Assembly: GCA_905221605.1 (NCBI GenBank)
Contig: CAJNDS010000150.1
Coordinates: forward strand, 150,170 to 214,169
From: Symbiodinium natans
Taxonomy: Eukaryota > Sar > Dinophyceae > Suessiales > Symbiodiniaceae
Length of the DNA: 64,000 bases
Direction: 5' to 3'
Part shown: positions 61,272-64,000 of the stretch, piece after piece
Numbering within the stretch: position 1 is the first letter of the stretch
Layout: each line of letters opens with the position of its first letter
Position numbers and translations under genes: made by a program
Notes under the pieces: generated by a model
Told to the model about the DNA's origin: nothing
Seen by the model: only the letters and a program-made list of their open reading frames with translations
Databases searched by the model: none

Positions 61272-63774
61272 ATGGAGACTTCGACAACCAGTGCAGTCAG
61301 CATCATTGAGGACGTGCACTGCAAGCTGCGTGAGGAGCAGCGACGGATTTCGAAAGTTGACTTGGCCGCGGCCATGAAATATGGAAAGAAAAGCGTGTCC
61401 ATCACCCCCTCTGGGCCAAACGAGGGTGTTGCAAGATTGATGTTTGAATATCGAGGCACAACCTATATCACTGACAGCAAGGGTGAGCGTCAAGTGACTT
61501 GCTGGGCCAAAGGGTTGACTTTTCCAGAACTTCCGATCGAGCCTGAACGGGAAGAGCATCTGAGAGAGCACCGTGACTTCTTGAAGAAATACCCGTCCAA
61601 CATTTCCAGTCACATCGTGTTTGTCGTTGATCAGAGCGGGTCCATGAAGTTGAGTGATGTTCCTGGTGCCAGAAACCGCCACTTTGCAGTGTTCTCCTCG
61701 ATTCTTCTTGACTATATCTTGCCATCAATTGTGGAGGAGAAGGCAGACAGTGGCCATGATGTCATGACCATCATGGACATGCGGGATACAACGAAGATCA
61801 TACTTCATCGGGAGCCGCTGGACGAGCTCACGTACTACAAAGTTGTCCGCTTGATGAACAACACCACGCCAGGAGGTCAAGGGAACTTTATTCCGGCGTT
61901 TGCACGTGTGCATGAGCTGTTGGCACCGACACCGAAACCATCGGAGAGGTGCGTCCCGGACTATTCACAAACCCGGGTGCAGGTGGTTTTCCTTACGGAT
62001 GGCCGGCCCAGTGACAAAAAACGTCAAAACGCATGGTCTGGACTTTTTCCTGGCCACGCAGTATGACTGGGTCTTGAAGAGAGTGATCGAAGGTGTCCAA
62101 AGAATTGCTTCAAGTCTACAGAGGAGATGCACCTTTAAGTTTGTGTCCTTTGGTGCAGCATCTTCAGGCAAAAGAAGCCATGAGTTTTTAGTTCGATTGT
62201 GCGATGCTGCCAAGAGTGCAGGAGCTGAGGCAGACGCAATTGACACAGAGACCTCCACAGAGAGGTTGGGAAGTGTATTGACATCGGTGCTGTCCACTTC
62301 AACAGCCCACTGTACTGCTCTGGGTCCAGGACAACGGCTTGAGCCCAGGCGTTTGCTGGCTGTAGATACAAGTTTGAGGCTGCAAGACGAGATTCAACAC
62401 CTTGATCAGTCCCAGCATCCCAATCTGAAAGATTTTGATGTAGTATCTGCGTCGAAGAACAGCTTGGGCAGGGTGCTCTTTAAGAAAATACCAGACCAGA
62501 GGCACCGGGAGGCTGAGCCGATCCCCCTGCAAAGCGAGGTTGCAGATGGCTTGGCAGTCTGCAAACAGCCCTTTGGTCAGGGTGGGGAGCGGTTTGCCTT
62601 CATTGCAAGGGAAGTTCGGGGTGCAAACGATCCCTCGACTTGCAGATTTGTAGGAGCCTGGCTAGTGGCAAAAAAATCCAGCAGGATCAGGTCTGAAGCG
62701 GAACGTGGCTTCCACGTGATGTACACAAAATTGCAGAAGACAGCGGATAGGTTGGCCAGGAAGTTCAATGAGCGCCTCCTCTTTCTTGAGAATGTCTTGA
62801 GCTGTCTTCTTCCACGCGTTGAGTTTCTGGAGTGTTCAGTGTACTCGTGGAAACGCGAAGAGAGAGAACAGCTCGAGGTGAAGACTAAGGAGTATGAAGT
62901 GCAATGGCTGAAGACGGAGGCCGAATGTCTCGTGGAGCCGCTTCTGGACGCCAGCAAAGAATTCGTCAAATTCAACAGTAATAGTGGCTATGTCGGTGAA
63001 GGAGCAGCAAAGGAACAGCGGCAGGATTGGCATGTGAACCAGATGATGCGCCAGTCTCAGGGCTAACAGTGTGCTCATCGCGATGACACTGGTTTGGCGG
63101 CAATCTTAGAGGACGAAGATGAAGAGGAACCTGAGAATGCTGATGTGCCTTGGGCAAATTAAAACCCAAGAAGGCTAGGAATATTGCGGTTTCTGTTGAA
63201 GCTCGGTTCATTGGTTCATGTGGTTCATTGGTGCATGAAGCAGTGCATTTCAATCATTAAGTAAATAAATACATAAAATGTGTGAACAACAGGTTAGTTG
63301 TGCAGGAGCAATGGGAAACCAAGGTAGGATCTGTCATCCCTTGTAGCCGTATCTGGAACCCTACACCCAATCCGGTTTTCATGCAACGCACCTTGCATGT
63401 GTTTCGGCGGCTTTCAGGTTCTTGCTGCAGGCGCTAAATACAAGTGGCCGACGCCCGCAGCGAACCTGAAGGACAGACTGCTTGGATTGCATCCTTGCGA
63501 AACAGCCCAAGCGTTTTCGCACTACACCTACATGTACACGCGGCGTGAGCTTCTAGTGGTCGATTTGCAGGGCAAGGTGATTGCAAATGGAAAACGCCAA
63601 GTTCTGAGGCTGACAGATCCAGCCATCCACTCTTGGTCGGGTTTCCGCAGGAATGCCCGGTATGGTCAAACAGATAAAGGGGAAGATGGAATGCGCAAGT
63701 TCTTCAAATATCATCAATGCAACGTGCTTTGTGACAGCCTTGGTATTGGCATGCACGACACGTCATGGCGATAA
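61272..63774 (+). CDS. VWA-domain alpha-kinase (VwkA-like), two exons
   Basis: Exon 1 runs from ATG 61272 (an in-frame ATG at 61209 is an alternative) to 63061, then an intron, then exon 2 at 63431-63774, for about 710 residues. The N-terminal VWA domain has the MIDAS motif DQSGSM (from D120), a GGQGNF loop and VVFLTDGRPSD. The C-terminal alpha-kinase fold shows GERFAF, the ATP lysine in VAKK, VEPLL...KFNSNSG, then TAQAFSHYTYMYTRRELLVV, DLQGK, LTDPAIHS, the GQTDKGEDG loop and the zinc site HQCNVLC. This architecture matches Dictyostelium VwkA. Alpha-kinases phosphorylate Ser/Thr, often in helices of myosin heavy chains or elongation factor 2; the target here is unknown. The frame changes by one base near the A6 run at 62016-62021, so this copy is either a recent pseudogene, recoded, or affected by a sequencing error. 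Confidence 0.85.
62016..62021 (+). other. Frame break in the alpha-kinase gene
   Basis: An A6 run. Upstream VWA coding is in one frame and downstream coding (DFFLATQYDWVLKR) is in another; one A fewer joins them smoothly as SDKNVKTHGLDFF. Homopolymer indel is the simplest reading. Confidence 0.65.
63062..63430 (+). other. Intron with GC-AG borders in the alpha-kinase gene
   Basis: 369 bp, phase 1. The donor CAGG/GCTAAC lies just before an in-frame TAA and the acceptor is TGCTGCAG/GC. Splicing joins ...MMRQSQ-G-AKYKWPTPAANL and restores the alpha-kinase frame. No GT donor is available before the stop. Confidence 0.65.
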
Positions 63775-64000
63775 CGCCAATAGTGCATGTCGATGCCTTC
63801 ATGCATAAGCCAGACTGGACCCTTGCGACTCGCTCATTCAAAAAGAAACGCCAATGGAACTCCCAACACTTGATATTTTGGGGCAATAGTGAATGAAAGA
63901 AGAGAAAAAGTTGAGATAAAATTTTAAGATGCAAAATTTGGAATTTTGAAGGATTGATTCTTTCTATTCTTGCATTCGTGATGGTTTTAAATTCACTACA
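63775..64000. other. 3' flank of the alpha-kinase gene
   Basis: AT-rich sequence after the stop. No gene seen. Confidence 0.5.

Overview
The window looks like nuclear DNA of a dinoflagellate, probably close to Symbiodinium-type algae. Short (CCCTAAA)n / (TTTAGGG)n arrays and their variants recur throughout in both orientations. Host coding sequence is GC-rich and on the + strand, cut into exons of about 60-120 bp separated by introns full of these telomere-like repeats. One intron of an otherwise clear gene is best explained with GC-AG borders, which dinoflagellates use often. The repeat unit and an 11-nt match to the 3' end of the dinoflagellate spliced leader fit the same lineage. No species can be named from sequence alone.

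Layout. 1-17.7 kb: mostly repeat-derived non-coding DNA with a few exon-like islands (2.3 kb, 9.0 kb) and small inverted-repeat elements. 17.9-19.1 kb: an intronless Ser/Thr protein kinase gene. 20-23 kb: telomere-like arrays with short exon candidates. 23.6-26.5 kb: a decayed element of about 2.2 kb with zinc-finger motifs and a 2A-like ribosome-skipping motif, bounded by two 315-bp direct repeats. 26.5-27.2 kb: a CCCTAAG/CCCCAAG array. 27,163-35,999: a near-pristine LTR retroelement with 287-bp LTRs differing at one base, a 5-bp target duplication, a half-tRNA-Met type primer site and a polypurine tract. It encodes a WW-domain protein and then a 2256-residue protein with an S1-like domain, a SAM-like segment and six CCCH zinc fingers, but no recognisable protease, integrase, reverse transcriptase or RNase H.

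37-43 kb: a multi-exon gene with Ala-rich, paired-cysteine modules ending at 42,927. 43-55 kb: arrays, microsatellites, G-rich and palindromic tandem repeats and isolated exon candidates. About 55.3 kb: a fragment resembling the 3' domain of a mitochondrial-type large-subunit rRNA, abutting a telomere-like array. 55.7 kb: a small Cys/His-rich protein with an N-myristoylation motif. 57-60 kb: short exons of unrecognised gene(s). 60.1 kb: an intact 167-residue orphan ORF. 61.3-63.8 kb: a VWA-domain alpha-kinase gene (VwkA-like) with one intron and one apparent 1-nt frame break.

How parts relate. The genes do not form an operon or an obvious pathway. The strongest candidates for something undescribed are the pol-less retroelement with CCCH/WW/S1 domains, the 2A-bearing element between long direct repeats, and the pattern of telomere-like repeats lying at exon borders in inverted orientation.
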